DNA of 64,000 nt, taken from positions 79,887-143,886 of the forward strand of contig DASUXA010000044.1 in the NCBI GenBank assembly GCA_036378155.1, written 5' to 3'. Source of the stretch: DASUXA01 sp036378155 (lineage in GTDB: Bacteria > Actinomycetota > Actinomycetes > Mycobacteriales > Micromonosporaceae). The translations under genes and the position numbers were made by a program. The notes below the pieces were generated by a model, which saw only the letters and a list, made by a program, of their open reading frames with translations, had not been told where the DNA came from and did not search any database. Positions 8,164 to 16,953 of this stretch are shown in pieces; the stretch's first letter is position 1; each line of letters starts with the position of its first letter.

Positions 8164-9551
8164 CGACCACGTTCCCGCCCGATTTCCTGTGGGGCGCCGC
8201 GACGTCGGCGTACCAGGTCGAGGGCAGCCTCGACGTCGACGGGCGTGGGCGATCGGTGTGGGAGGCGTTCGCCGAGCGACCCGGCGCGGTCGAGGGCGGC
8301 GGCGACGGGTCGCGCGCCTGCGACTCGTACCGGCAGTGGCGGCGCGACGTGGACCTGGTCGCCGAACTGGGGCTGAACGCGTACCGGTTCTCGGTGTCGT
8401 GGGCGCGGGTGCTGCCCGACGGTCGCGGTCGGGTGGAGAGTCGCGGGCTGGACCACTACGAACGGTTCGTGGACGCGCTGCTCGACCGGGGTGTCACCCC
8501 GGTGCTGACACTGAACCACTGGGACATGCCCGAGGCGTTGATGGCGGACGGCGGCTGGGTCGGACGCTCCAGCGTGGACGCGTTCGCCGAGTTCGCGGTC
8601 GCGGTCGCGGACCGGCTGGGCGACCGGGTCAGCTGGTGGATCACGCAGAACGAGCCGTGGATCATCGCGCTGCTCGGGTACCGGCTGGGACTGCACGCGC
8701 CGGGCGTGCGCGACCTGGGCGCCTCGGTCGCCGCCGGTCACCACGTGCTGCTCGCGCACGGCGTCGGGGCGGACGCGATCCACGCGCGGGTACCGACGGC
8801 GAAGGTCGGCTGCGCGTTGAGCCTGTTCCCGTGCGATCCGGCGAGCGACGACCCGCGCGACGAGGCAGCCGCGTGGGGATCGGACGGCTACGTGAACCGG
8901 TGGTACCTGGAACCGCTGCTGGGCGCGGGGTACCCGGACGACATGCGCGGGCACTACGAGCGCGCGCTGGGTCGCGACCTGGACGACGTCATCCGCCCCG
9001 GCGACGTGGAGTCGATCGGGGGGCGCAGCGACTTCCTCGGCGTCAACTACTACACCCGACGGGTTCTCTCCGCCGCGTGGACCAGCCCGGACCAGCCGTT
9101 CCCGTGGCGGGTGGTGGGTCCGTCCGGCGACGTCACACGCACCGACGAGGGCTGGGAGGTGGTACCCGACAGCCTCCGCGAGCTGCTGCTGCGGCTGTGT
9201 CGCGACTATCCCGGCGTACCGCTGATGATCACCGAGAACGGCGGGGTGTACGGCGACGCGCCGACCCACGACGGGCAGGTCCACGACCAGCGCCGGATCG
9301 AGTTCCTGCTCGGTCACCTGCGCGCGGTCGCGGAGGCGATCGACGGCGGTGCCGACGTCGTCGGGTACCTGCACTGGTCGCTGCTGGACAACTTCGAGTG
9401 GGCGTTGGGGTACCGACCGCGGTTCGGGCTGGTGTATGTGGACTATCCGACCGGCCGGGTCACCGTGAAGGACTCGGGTCGGGTGTACGCGGACATCGCC
9501 CGTACCGGTCGGCTGCCCGACACCGTCCCCACCGTGCCCCGGTTCGGCTGA
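8160..9551 (+). CDS. GH1 beta-glycosidase (first copy)
   Basis: 463 aa, full-length single-domain GH1 enzyme. N-terminal signature DFLWGAATSAYQVEGS, acid/base in TQNEPW (Glu165), nucleophile in MITENGG (Glu359), and aglycone/glycone-site motifs NHWDMPEAL and LLDNFEWALGY. No signal peptide, so intracellular. It is translationally coupled to the GH2 gene and followed 24 nt later by the GH-D-like gene. A closely similar paralog sits at 25000 in the LacI-linked cluster. GH1 enzymes hydrolyse beta-glucosides, galactosides, mannosides, fucosides or phospho-sugars; lack of a PTS nearby argues for an unphosphorylated substrate. Confidence 0.94.
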   Translation: MTTTFPPDFLWGAATSAYQVEGSLDVDGRGRSVWEAFAERPGAVEGGGDGSRACDSYRQWRRDVDLVAELGLNAYRFSVSWARVLPDGRGRVESRGLDHYERFVDALLDRGVTPVLTLNHWDMPEALMADGGWVGRSSVDAFAEFAVAVADRLGDRVSWWITQNEPWIIALLGYRLGLHAPGVRDLGASVAAGHHVLLAHGVGADAIHARVPTAKVGCALSLFPCDPASDDPRDEAAAWGSDGYVNRWYLEPLLGAGYPDDMRGHYERALGRDLDDVIRPGDVESIGGRSDFLGVNYYTRRVLSAAWTSPDQPFPWRVVGPSGDVTRTDEGWEVVPDSLRELLLRLCRDYPGVPLMITENGGVYGDAPTHDGQVHDQRRIEFLLGHLRAVAEAIDGGADVVGYLHWSLLDNFEWALGYRPRFGLVYVDYPTGRVTVKDSGRVYADIARTGRLPDTVPTVPRFG

Positions 9552-9575
9552 CCGGTACCAGCGAGGAGTCCCCGG

Positions 9576-11462
9576 ATGAAGCTCACGCACGGCCCCGGCA
9601 CGTACACGATCGCCACCGGGGACTATCTGCTGCAGGTACGCGGCGGTCAACGGGTCGCCGTGCTCGCCGCGCCCGACGGTCGGATCTGGTCGCGGCTGAG
9701 CCTGCTCGCGTCCGTGGACCGGGTCGACGTGGCGGACGAGTCGTACGACATCGCCCCGCCGGTGGTGACCGAGCGCCGGTTCGGCGACGGCGATTCCGTC
9801 GAGGACGTCGTCGACGTCGAGATCGCCTGCCGCAGTACCGCCTGGGCGGCGAAGTCCGTCCTGCTGCGCTGCTTCGCCGACCGGGTCGAGACGGCGGTAC
9901 GCGTGGAAGGCTGGGGAATCCTCGGCGACGTGCGCCTGCTTGGCGGCCGGGCGATCCTGCCCAGCGGCGCGTGCGGCGTGTTCCGCTCGTCGATCGAGTT
10001 CGCGTCGGTGTTCAACCCGACCCCGACCGAGCCGGTCGACGTGGCACGCCCAGCCTCGGCGGCGGCGACGCTGGGCATCGTCGGCGACGCCTCGGCGGGC
10101 AGGCTGCACGGCATCTTCTCGCCGCCGCCGCTGTGCCTCGCGTTCGGTCGCGCGCCGGGGCGCGGCGCGACGGCGGTACCGGACGGCGACTGGCTGACCG
10201 TCGGCGTGCTGGCGAGCATCGACGAGTCGCGGTTCACCGAACTGCGGTACGCCCCGTTGGACGGCGGCTTCCTGCTGGAACTCGACTACGACGGGCACAC
10301 CACGGTGCGCGGCTCGTACCTCAGTCCCACGGTGGTGCTGCGACCGGTCGCCGATCCGTGGTCCGGGCTCGGACGGTACCGCGACGACCTGGTGCGGCGC
10401 GGTCTCGCGCCGACCGCCCCGGTCGCGCCGCGCGCGGACTGGTGGACCGAGCCGATCTTCTGCGGCTGGGGCGCGCAGGTCGCCGCCGCCCCGGTACCGG
10501 GGGCGCCGAAGAGTCACCCGTACTACGTGCAGCAGCTCGGTCCGGCGGTCGTGCCGCCGGACATCCCGGTCGCACCCGATCTCGCCCGGCAGGACCGGTA
10601 CGACGGGTGGCTGTCCCGCCTCGCCGCGCACGGGGTGGTGCCCGGCACCGTGGTCATCGACGACCGTTGGCAGTTGACGTACGGTGTCGGCGACCCCGAC
10701 CCGTCCCGCTGGCCCGACCTGCGCGCCTGGATCGACCGGCGACACGCCGCCGGGCAGCGCGTGCTGCTGTGGTGGAAGGCGTGGGATCCGACCGGGCTGC
10801 CGGTGGACGAGTGTGTGACCGACCCGGGCGGTACCCCGGTCGCGGCCGATCCGGGCAGCCCGGCGTACCGGCGCCAGCTCACGGCGATGGTGGCGGACAT
10901 GCTCGGTCCGGGCGGGTTGGACGCGGACGGATTCAAGATCGACTTTACCCAGCGCGCGCCTGCTGGGCGGGGACTGCGTCGACCGGGCGCGACGGACGAC
11001 GCGCCGTGGGGCATCGCCGCGCTGCACTGCCTGCTCCGGACGCTGTACCGGGCGGCGAAGGCGGTCAAGCCGGACGCTCTCGTGGTCACCCACACCCCGC
11101 ACCCCGGGTTCGCCGACGTCTGCGACATGATCCGCCTCAACGACGTGCTGGAACGTGACCCGTCCGGCGCGGTGGTACCAGCCGTGGACCAGCTCGCGTT
11201 CCGGCACGCAGTGGTCGCTGCGGTACTGCCCGACCACCTGGTCGACACCGACCAGTGGCCGATCGCGGACCGGGCGCAGTGGCGCGGGTACGTGACCACG
11301 CAGAGCCGGCTGGGCGTGCCGGCGCTGTACTACGCCGAACGCATCGACGGCTCGGACGAGGAACTCACCGACGCCGACCTGGATCTGGTCGCGACGACGT
11401 GGCGCGAGTACCGCGCCGCGTGTGCCGTCGCGCGGTCGCGGACCGCGCAGGAGGCGGGATGA
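9576..11462 (+). CDS. alpha-galactosidase-like (clan GH-D type) glycosidase
   Basis: 628 aa with an N-terminal beta-sandwich part (about 1-260) and a TIM-barrel part (about 265-560). Barrel motifs are TVVIDDRWQLTYG, QRVLLWWKAWDP and DADGFKIDF, where Asp456 corresponds to the K-x-D nucleophile of GH36/GH27-type enzymes; a downstream HTPHPGFADVCDMIRLNDVL may supply the acid/base. These fit clan GH-D, although GH31-like relatives cannot be excluded by eye. No signal peptide. ATG 9576 has GAGGAG upstream. The gene overlaps the following oxidoreductase as ATGA, so it belongs to the same operon. It would remove an alpha-linked galactose- or glucose-type residue; exact family and substrate are uncertain. 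Confidence 0.72.
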   Translation: MKLTHGPGTYTIATGDYLLQVRGGQRVAVLAAPDGRIWSRLSLLASVDRVDVADESYDIAPPVVTERRFGDGDSVEDVVDVEIACRSTAWAAKSVLLRCFADRVETAVRVEGWGILGDVRLLGGRAILPSGACGVFRSSIEFASVFNPTPTEPVDVARPASAAATLGIVGDASAGRLHGIFSPPPLCLAFGRAPGRGATAVPDGDWLTVGVLASIDESRFTELRYAPLDGGFLLELDYDGHTTVRGSYLSPTVVLRPVADPWSGLGRYRDDLVRRGLAPTAPVAPRADWWTEPIFCGWGAQVAAAPVPGAPKSHPYYVQQLGPAVVPPDIPVAPDLARQDRYDGWLSRLAAHGVVPGTVVIDDRWQLTYGVGDPDPSRWPDLRAWIDRRHAAGQRVLLWWKAWDPTGLPVDECVTDPGGTPVAADPGSPAYRRQLTAMVADMLGPGGLDADGFKIDFTQRAPAGRGLRRPGATDDAPWGIAALHCLLRTLYRAAKAVKPDALVVTHTPHPGFADVCDMIRLNDVLERDPSGAVVPAVDQLAFRHAVVAAVLPDHLVDTDQWPIADRAQWRGYVTTQSRLGVPALYYAERIDGSDEELTDADLDLVATTWREYRAACAVARSRTAQEAG

Positions 11463-13021
11463 CCGCGGACAGCGCCGCCGCCGACCCGGTCGACGCCGAA
11501 GTCGTCGTCTACGCCGCCACATCGGCGGGGGTGTGCGCGGCGGTCGCCGCCGCCGAGGCGGGCGCGAGCGTGCTGCTGCTCGAACCGGGACGGCACGTCG
11601 GCGGCATGACGTCGGGCGGTCTCGGCTACACCGACGTGGGGGACGTGCGGGTACTGGGCGGGATGGCGGCCCGGTTCCGGCAGGACGTCGCCGACCGTTA
11701 CGGGGTTCCGGTCGGCAGGTACGCCGGACCGGAGCCGCACGTCGCCGAGCAGATCTTCCTGCGCTGGCTGGAGCACCCGCGCATTCGGGTGGTCACCGGC
11801 TGTGCGGTGCGCTCCGCCGAGGTACGCGGCGCTCGGATCGTCTCGGTGACGTCCGGCGACGGACGGTCGTACCGGGGCGGCGTCTTCGTCGACGCGAGCT
11901 ACGAGGGCGACCTGATGGCGCTCGCCGGGGTGCCGTTCGCGGTCGGTCGGGAGGGTCGCGACCGGTACGGCGAACGCTGGGCGGGTCGCCAGGAGTTGCT
12001 GCCCGGTCGGCACACCATGCCGCCGTTCGTCTCGCCGTTCGTCGGCGACCCGGAGGGGCTGGTCGAGGGGGAGATCCTCCCGCAGATCCGGTCGGCTCCG
12101 CTCGCGCGGGTCGGCGCCGGTGACGGCGGCGTGATGGCGTACGGGTACCGGGTGTGCCTGACCACCGTTCCCGACCGGGTGCCGTTCCCGCGTAGCGACG
12201 GGTACGACGACAAGCACTGGGAACTGGGGCGGCGGCTGTTCCACCACTGGGCGAGGCAGGGCTACGAGCCGCCCGCGGCAGCGCTGATCGGGCTGGAACC
12301 GAACCTGCCCAACGGCAAGTGCGACGGCAACTCGCTGGGTCCGTTCTCGTTGAACGTCCTCGACGGATCAGCCTGGGAGTATCCGTGCGCGGACCCGGCG
12401 CGGCGCGACCAGTTGCGCGCCCACCATCGGGACCACACCGGCGACTTCCTGTGGTTCCTCGCCAACGACCCGGCGGTACCGGCGTCGGTACGCGCGGAGC
12501 TGGCACGTTGGGGACTGCCGGCTGACGAGTTCACCGACACCGGGCACCTGCCGCACCAGCTCTACGTGCGCGAGGCGCGGCGGATGATCGGCGAGTACGT
12601 GCTGACCGAGCACGACCTGGTCCGTGCCTGGACCCAGTACGACGTGGTCGCGATGGGCTCGTACCACCTGGACGTCCGCGAGGTGCAGCGGGTGTGGCGA
12701 TGGGTACCGGAGCACCCGCGCCCGGTCGCGATGGTGTTCAACGAGGGGTACCTGTCGGTGCCGGTGCCGCCGTACCCGATTCCGTACCGGTCGCTGGTGC
12801 CCCGGTACGCCGACTGCGTCAACCTGCTCGTCCCGGTGTGCGTGTCCGCCTCGCACGTGGCGTTCTCGTCGATCCGGATGGAGCCGCAGTACCAGATGAC
12901 GGGGCACGTTGCCGGGCTCGCGGCGGTGCTGGCGCTGCGCGACGACCGCCCGGTACAGGCGGTGGACGTGCCGCTGCTGCAGTCGCGGCTGCGCGACGCG
13001 GGTCAGGTCCTCAGCCTGTAG
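11459..13021 (+). CDS. PF12831-type FAD-dependent oxidoreductase
   Basis: 520 aa. The N-terminus carries a Rossmann FAD-binding fold: AEVVVYAATSAGVCAAVAAA and the ribose-binding end LLLEPGRHVGGMTSGGLGYTD. This combination, with FVDASYEGDLMALAGVPFAVGRE, is characteristic of the FAD_oxidored (PF12831) family, often found in polysaccharide-utilisation loci and sometimes labelled xanthan-lyase-associated. A C-terminal FAD-contact stretch includes HVAFSSIRMEPQYQMTGHVAGLAAVLAL. No signal peptide or heme motif. Start overlaps the preceding stop (ATGA), making it the last gene of the seven-gene operon. It may oxidise a released sugar or sugar acid; the reaction is unknown. Confidence 0.8.
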   Translation: MTADSAAADPVDAEVVVYAATSAGVCAAVAAAEAGASVLLLEPGRHVGGMTSGGLGYTDVGDVRVLGGMAARFRQDVADRYGVPVGRYAGPEPHVAEQIFLRWLEHPRIRVVTGCAVRSAEVRGARIVSVTSGDGRSYRGGVFVDASYEGDLMALAGVPFAVGREGRDRYGERWAGRQELLPGRHTMPPFVSPFVGDPEGLVEGEILPQIRSAPLARVGAGDGGVMAYGYRVCLTTVPDRVPFPRSDGYDDKHWELGRRLFHHWARQGYEPPAAALIGLEPNLPNGKCDGNSLGPFSLNVLDGSAWEYPCADPARRDQLRAHHRDHTGDFLWFLANDPAVPASVRAELARWGLPADEFTDTGHLPHQLYVREARRMIGEYVLTEHDLVRAWTQYDVVAMGSYHLDVREVQRVWRWVPEHPRPVAMVFNEGYLSVPVPPYPIPYRSLVPRYADCVNLLVPVCVSASHVAFSSIRMEPQYQMTGHVAGLAAVLALRDDRPVQAVDVPLLQSRLRDAGQVLSL

Positions 13022-13054
13022 CCAGGCGTGCCGGGTGTCCGGTCCCCGTCGCCG

Positions 13055-15001
13055 TCACGCCGACCGGGCGACGTACCCGGCGACCAGCGTGTCGAGCGCC
13101 GCGTCGAGGAGCGCGCCGCCGTCCCGCGTCATCAGCCACGGCGCGGGACCTTCCGGGCCGAGGAACACACCGATCCGCGCGGCAGGGGCGACGGTGCCGT
13201 CGGCGAGGCGGGAGCCGGGCGGGTACCGGTACAGCAGCGCACCGGCTCCGTCCACAGTGGTCGCGACCACGTGGGCGTCCAAACCGACCTGGGCGACGGT
13301 GAGCTTGCCGGGTCCCCGGTACACGGTGATCACGCCCGACAGTCCGCCGGCGGTCGCGTCGTCCCCGTCGACGACCAGCACCCGGTCGCGTGAGGTGACG
13401 ATGTCGCTGGTCCGGGCGAGCCCGAGCGGGACCAGCCCGTCCCAGGCGAGCAGCGGCACGGCGACCCGTGCGACGGCGGCGACCGAGTCCGGGTCGGCGC
13501 CGCCGGTGACCACGACGACGGATGCTGTTTCGATCTCGTCACGCGTCGGCTGGTGCCGTCGCGGTACCGCGAACCCGCGCCGCTCCAGCGTGTCGGCGAG
13601 CGCGTGGTCGCCGGCGGTCGGGCGGCTGCCGGTGACCAGCAGCGCCACGGGGCGATCGGCGAGGTGGGCGGCGACGTCGGGCGGCGCGGCACGGTCCAGG
13701 ACGTCCCGGACGAACGGCGGGACCACCGCCCGCAGCACGTTCGCGTAGTGCGCTTCGGCGTCGCGCAGGGCGCGTCGCGTCTGGTCACGGAGCGCCTCGA
13801 CGTGCTCGTCCGGGTCGGACTTTGCGGCCACGGTCGCGGCGCGCAGCAGGCGTACGGCGGACAGCCCCGCCGCGGCGGTCGCCGCGCCCGCGTCGAGCCA
13901 CGGTCGCAGCGCCGATACCAGCGGCTCCGGCTGGGACGCGGCGCGGCACGCCCGTTCCAGTTCGGTCAGCCGAGCGGTCAGTACCTCGATCGCGTCCGGC
14001 GCGCCGGCGAGCGCGCCTGCCGCGGCACGGATCAGTTCCGGGTCCTGTTCCCGGCTCGGCGGCCAGGCGCTGCACACCTGTACCAGCGGCGCGAGGTCGG
14101 GCGCGGCGTGCCCCGCCAGCGCGTGCAGCGCCCGTCGCGAGGACGACTGCGGGTCGTACCCGCTCGGGTCGCGCGCCCAGTCCGCGACCGTCGCCAGCGG
14201 GAGTTGGGACGGCGCCGCCTGGACCATCGGGTTGGACAGGACGCCCGCGATCGGCGCGCCGTCCAGGTCGGTGGTTCTGCCGGTGAGCGGACCGAGGAAG
14301 AGCCGGGTGGGGTCGAAGTCGTTGACCGGGAAGTTGTCCCACAGCACGACGCGGCGCTGGTAGCTCGCCGCCGCTCGGTCGATGTCGTCGCGGGTCACGT
14401 CGGCGACGACGATGTCGCGTCCGGTCCAGGCGACCAGGACGTCGGGCGGCGCGGTGCGGGCGAACTGCTCGCGGTAACCGGAGGTGGCGGTACCGGCGTA
14501 GTCGGCGGGGCAGACGAGCAGCGGGTCGTGGAGGCCGCGCGGTACCAGGAACTCCTGGACGAAGCGTACGCAGGCGTGCCCGTGCGCGGCGCCCACCGCG
14601 CCTTCGCCGGACCAGCGGGCGAGGTCCTCGGGCCGGGTCAGTTCGGCGGGTACGTCGTCGAAGAACAGCGCGAACGACCCGACTCCGGCGTCGGCGAGTT
14701 GCGCCGCCTTGGCGCGCAGCGCCTCGTGGTCGGCGTCGTCGGCGAACCGCATGGTGAGTCCGGGGCTGATCGCGTATGTGAAGCCCACCCCGAGCGTGCG
14801 CGCCGCTCGCGCCAGTTCGGCGATTTCATCGAGCTTGTCCGATGGGTACGGGTCCTGCCAGCGTTCCCGGTGGTACGGGTCGTCCTTCGGCGCGTAGACG
14901 TACGTGTTGAGCCCGAAGCGGGCGGAAAACTCCAGGTGGGCGAGGCGTTCTTGGTGCGACCACGGTGGCCCGTAGAAGCCCTCGACGGTACCCCTAATCA
15001 T
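13055..15001 (-). CDS. GH84 beta-N-acetylglucosaminidase (O-GlcNAcase type)
   Basis: 648 aa. The catalytic barrel begins at the very N-terminus with GTVEGFYGPPWSHQERL, then LNTYVYAPKDDPYHRERW and SFALFFDDVPAEL; Asp115-Asp116 are the paired aspartates of GH84 substrate-assisted catalysis. Further family motifs are VLWDNFPVND and GVLSNPMVQAAPSQLPL. The C-terminal third (after about residue 330) is an all-helical then alpha/beta region of unclear role. No signal peptide is visible, so action on imported oligosaccharides is likely. Start ATG 15001 has no Shine-Dalgarno sequence, and TAGATC lies 7 nt upstream, so the transcript may be leaderless. It is divergent from the double-MBL gene, with a LacI-like operator between them. 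Confidence 0.88.
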   Translation of the reverse strand: MIRGTVEGFYGPPWSHQERLAHLEFSARFGLNTYVYAPKDDPYHRERWQDPYPSDKLDEIAELARAARTLGVGFTYAISPGLTMRFADDADHEALRAKAAQLADAGVGSFALFFDDVPAELTRPEDLARWSGEGAVGAAHGHACVRFVQEFLVPRGLHDPLLVCPADYAGTATSGYREQFARTAPPDVLVAWTGRDIVVADVTRDDIDRAAASYQRRVVLWDNFPVNDFDPTRLFLGPLTGRTTDLDGAPIAGVLSNPMVQAAPSQLPLATVADWARDPSGYDPQSSSRRALHALAGHAAPDLAPLVQVCSAWPPSREQDPELIRAAAGALAGAPDAIEVLTARLTELERACRAASQPEPLVSALRPWLDAGAATAAAGLSAVRLLRAATVAAKSDPDEHVEALRDQTRRALRDAEAHYANVLRAVVPPFVRDVLDRAAPPDVAAHLADRPVALLVTGSRPTAGDHALADTLERRGFAVPRRHQPTRDEIETASVVVVTGGADPDSVAAVARVAVPLLAWDGLVPLGLARTSDIVTSRDRVLVVDGDDATAGGLSGVITVYRGPGKLTVAQVGLDAHVVATTVDGAGALLYRYPPGSRLADGTVAPAARIGVFLGPEGPAPWLMTRDGGALLDAALDTLVAGYVARSA

Positions 15002-15063
15002 CAACGCAGATCTATGACTGACCGGCGGGTTCTCCGGGACGGACGGGGGTACCGGCGGCATTC

Positions 15064-15077
15064 TGGGAACGTTACCA
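15064..15077. promoter_or_regulatory. LacI-type operator A (GH84 / double-MBL promoter)
   Basis: TGGGAACGTTACCA is a near-palindrome with the central CG typical of LacI-family operators. It covers the first part of the minus-10 of the rightward gene (TACCAT, 15073-15078) and lies in the 84-bp divergent promoter. It resembles the sites at 18272, 24963, 29476 and 34078. Confidence 0.6.
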
Positions 15078-15078
15078 T
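15073..15078 (+). promoter_or_regulatory. minus-10 of a leaderless transcript
   Basis: TACCAT followed by 7 nt and ATG 15086, with no ribosome-binding site. This places the transcript start at or next to the start codon. Confidence 0.55.
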
Positions 15079-15085
15079 GCGAGCT

Positions 15086-16942
15086 ATGGCCCCCTCGCCC
15101 GTGTCGGAGATCGCCCCCGGTGTGTTCCGCGTCGAAGACACCTGCCACGTGTACGTGGTGCGCGCCGAAACCCCGGAGCCGAACGGCGAACGCATCGCGT
15201 TCGCGGTCGACTTCGGCTCCGGACTCGCCCTGGACCACCTGCCCGAGATGGGCGTCGACCGGATCACCGACGTCCTGATGACGCATCACCATCGCGACCA
15301 GGGACAGGGGCTGCCCCGCGCGGTGGCGGCAGGCATCCGGATCCATGTACCGCCGGTCGAACAGGACCTCTTCGCGCACGTCGACGAGATGTGGCTCACC
15401 CGCCCGCTCTACAACGACTACAACCTGCGTCAGGACAAGTTTTCCCTGCTCGAGCCGGTACCGGTGGACGACGTCGTGCCCGAGTACCGGACGCGGACGT
15501 ACGCCGGCACGCAGGTCGAGGTCGTCCCGACCCCGGGACACACCACCGGTTCGGTCACGTACCTCGTCGAACGCGACGGTCGACGGATCGCGTTCACCGG
15601 CGACCTCATCTACGCGCCCGGCAAGGTGTGGTCGCTGGCGGCGACGCAGTGGTCGTACACCGAGAACGAGGGCCCGGCGATGACGGTGCTGAGCTGCCTC
15701 ATCCTCATGGACCGCGAACTGGACCTGCTGCTCCCGTCGCACGGTGCGCCGATCGAGGACCCGCGCGCCGCGCTCGACCTGCTCGCCGGCCGGATGAACC
15801 GGTACGTCGACTCGCGCCGGTCCTACCCGTGGGACCTGCGCAGCCGGCTGACCGACCCGTTCACCCCGGTCACCGAACACCTGCTGCTCAACCGGACCAG
15901 CATGGCGTGCAGCTACGTCCTGCTGTCGCGGACCGGCGCGGCCATGGTCATCGACTACGGGTACGACATGATGACCGGACTGCCGGCGGGAGTCGACCGG
16001 GCGTCCCGGCGACCCTGGCTGGCGTCGCTGCCCGCCCTGCGCAAGCGGTACGGCGTGACCGCCATCGAGGTCGCCCTGCCCACCCACTACCACGACGACC
16101 ACGTCGCCGGGATGAACCTGCTGCGCGACGTCGAGGGCACCGAGGTCTGGGCGCCGGCGAACGTCGCGCCCATCCTCGCCAACCCGCTCGTCCAGGACCT
16201 GCCGTGCATCTGGTACGACCCGATCCCCGTGGACCGGGAACTCCCGGTCGGCGAAACGTTCACCTGGCACGAGTACGAGATCACGGTGCACGAACTGCCC
16301 GGACACACGTTGTACGCGGCGGCGTTCGAGTTCGTCGTCGACGGCGTGAAGGTCCTCGTCACCGGCGACCAGCAGGAGGGGCTGGGGGTGCCCGGCGAAC
16401 GCCGCGACATCCTCAACTACCAGTACCGCAACCTGTTCCGGATCAACGACTTCCGCGCCAGCGCGGCGTTGTACCGCCGGGTCGCGCCGGGCGTCATGGT
16501 GTCCGGACACTGGAAGCCCCGCTGGGTCGACGACGCCTTCCTCGACATGCTCGAACAGGAGGGCGAGGACGTCGTCGAGATCCACCATGATCTACTTCCG
16601 TTGGACGAACTCGACCTCGGGGCTGACGGGGTGCTCGCCCGCATCACGCCCTACTATTCGAAGGCGCGGACCGGAAGCCGGGTGCGCTTCACGGTCAGCG
16701 TGCGCAACCCGAAAGCCGTCGAGCAGAAAGCCTGGGTACGCCTGGTCCTGCCGGTAGGCTGGGTCGCCGAGCCGAGCCCCGCGGTGCTCTCGCTGCCCCC
16801 GTCCGGGCAGCAGGAGATCGAGATCGAGGTGACGGTGGGCGGAGCAGCCCGGCGTCGTGCCAGGGTGGCGATCGACGTGCGCATCGGCGACCTGTATCTG
16901 GGGCAGCACGCGGAGGCGTTGGTCGATGTGACCGGGGCTTGA
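15086..16942 (+). CDS. tandem double metallo-beta-lactamase-fold protein
   Basis: 618 aa containing two complete MBL domains in one chain plus a C-terminal beta-sandwich. Domain 1 (about 5-235) has THHHRDQ (His67, His69, Asp71; the usual last His is Gln72), PTPGHTTG (His152), TGD (Asp173) and PSHG (His219). Domain 2 (about 270-500) has the canonical THYHDDH (His334, His336, Asp338, His339), LPGHT (His407), TGD (Asp428) and SGHW (His475). Residues about 515-618 look like a NEW3/Ig-type domain. The substrate is unknown; most such enzymes hydrolyse esters, amides or phosphodiesters. I prefer ATG 15086 over ATG 15077 because it is 7 nt after TACCAT, while 15077 lies inside that hexamer. It is followed 11 nt later by the LacI gene. 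Confidence 0.85.
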   Translation: MAPSPVSEIAPGVFRVEDTCHVYVVRAETPEPNGERIAFAVDFGSGLALDHLPEMGVDRITDVLMTHHHRDQGQGLPRAVAAGIRIHVPPVEQDLFAHVDEMWLTRPLYNDYNLRQDKFSLLEPVPVDDVVPEYRTRTYAGTQVEVVPTPGHTTGSVTYLVERDGRRIAFTGDLIYAPGKVWSLAATQWSYTENEGPAMTVLSCLILMDRELDLLLPSHGAPIEDPRAALDLLAGRMNRYVDSRRSYPWDLRSRLTDPFTPVTEHLLLNRTSMACSYVLLSRTGAAMVIDYGYDMMTGLPAGVDRASRRPWLASLPALRKRYGVTAIEVALPTHYHDDHVAGMNLLRDVEGTEVWAPANVAPILANPLVQDLPCIWYDPIPVDRELPVGETFTWHEYEITVHELPGHTLYAAAFEFVVDGVKVLVTGDQQEGLGVPGERRDILNYQYRNLFRINDFRASAALYRRVAPGVMVSGHWKPRWVDDAFLDMLEQEGEDVVEIHHDLLPLDELDLGADGVLARITPYYSKARTGSRVRFTVSVRNPKAVEQKAWVRLVLPVGWVAEPSPAVLSLPPSGQQEIEIEVTVGGAARRRARVAIDVRIGDLYLGQHAEALVDVTGA

Positions 16943-16953
16943 TAGGAGGCCGG

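Noticed and set aside
7413..11522. 1369-codon open frame on the minus strand
   Set aside because: It is antisense to GH2, GH1 and the GH-D-like gene, all of which have catalytic motifs; the antisense product is Arg/Pro-rich with no domain.
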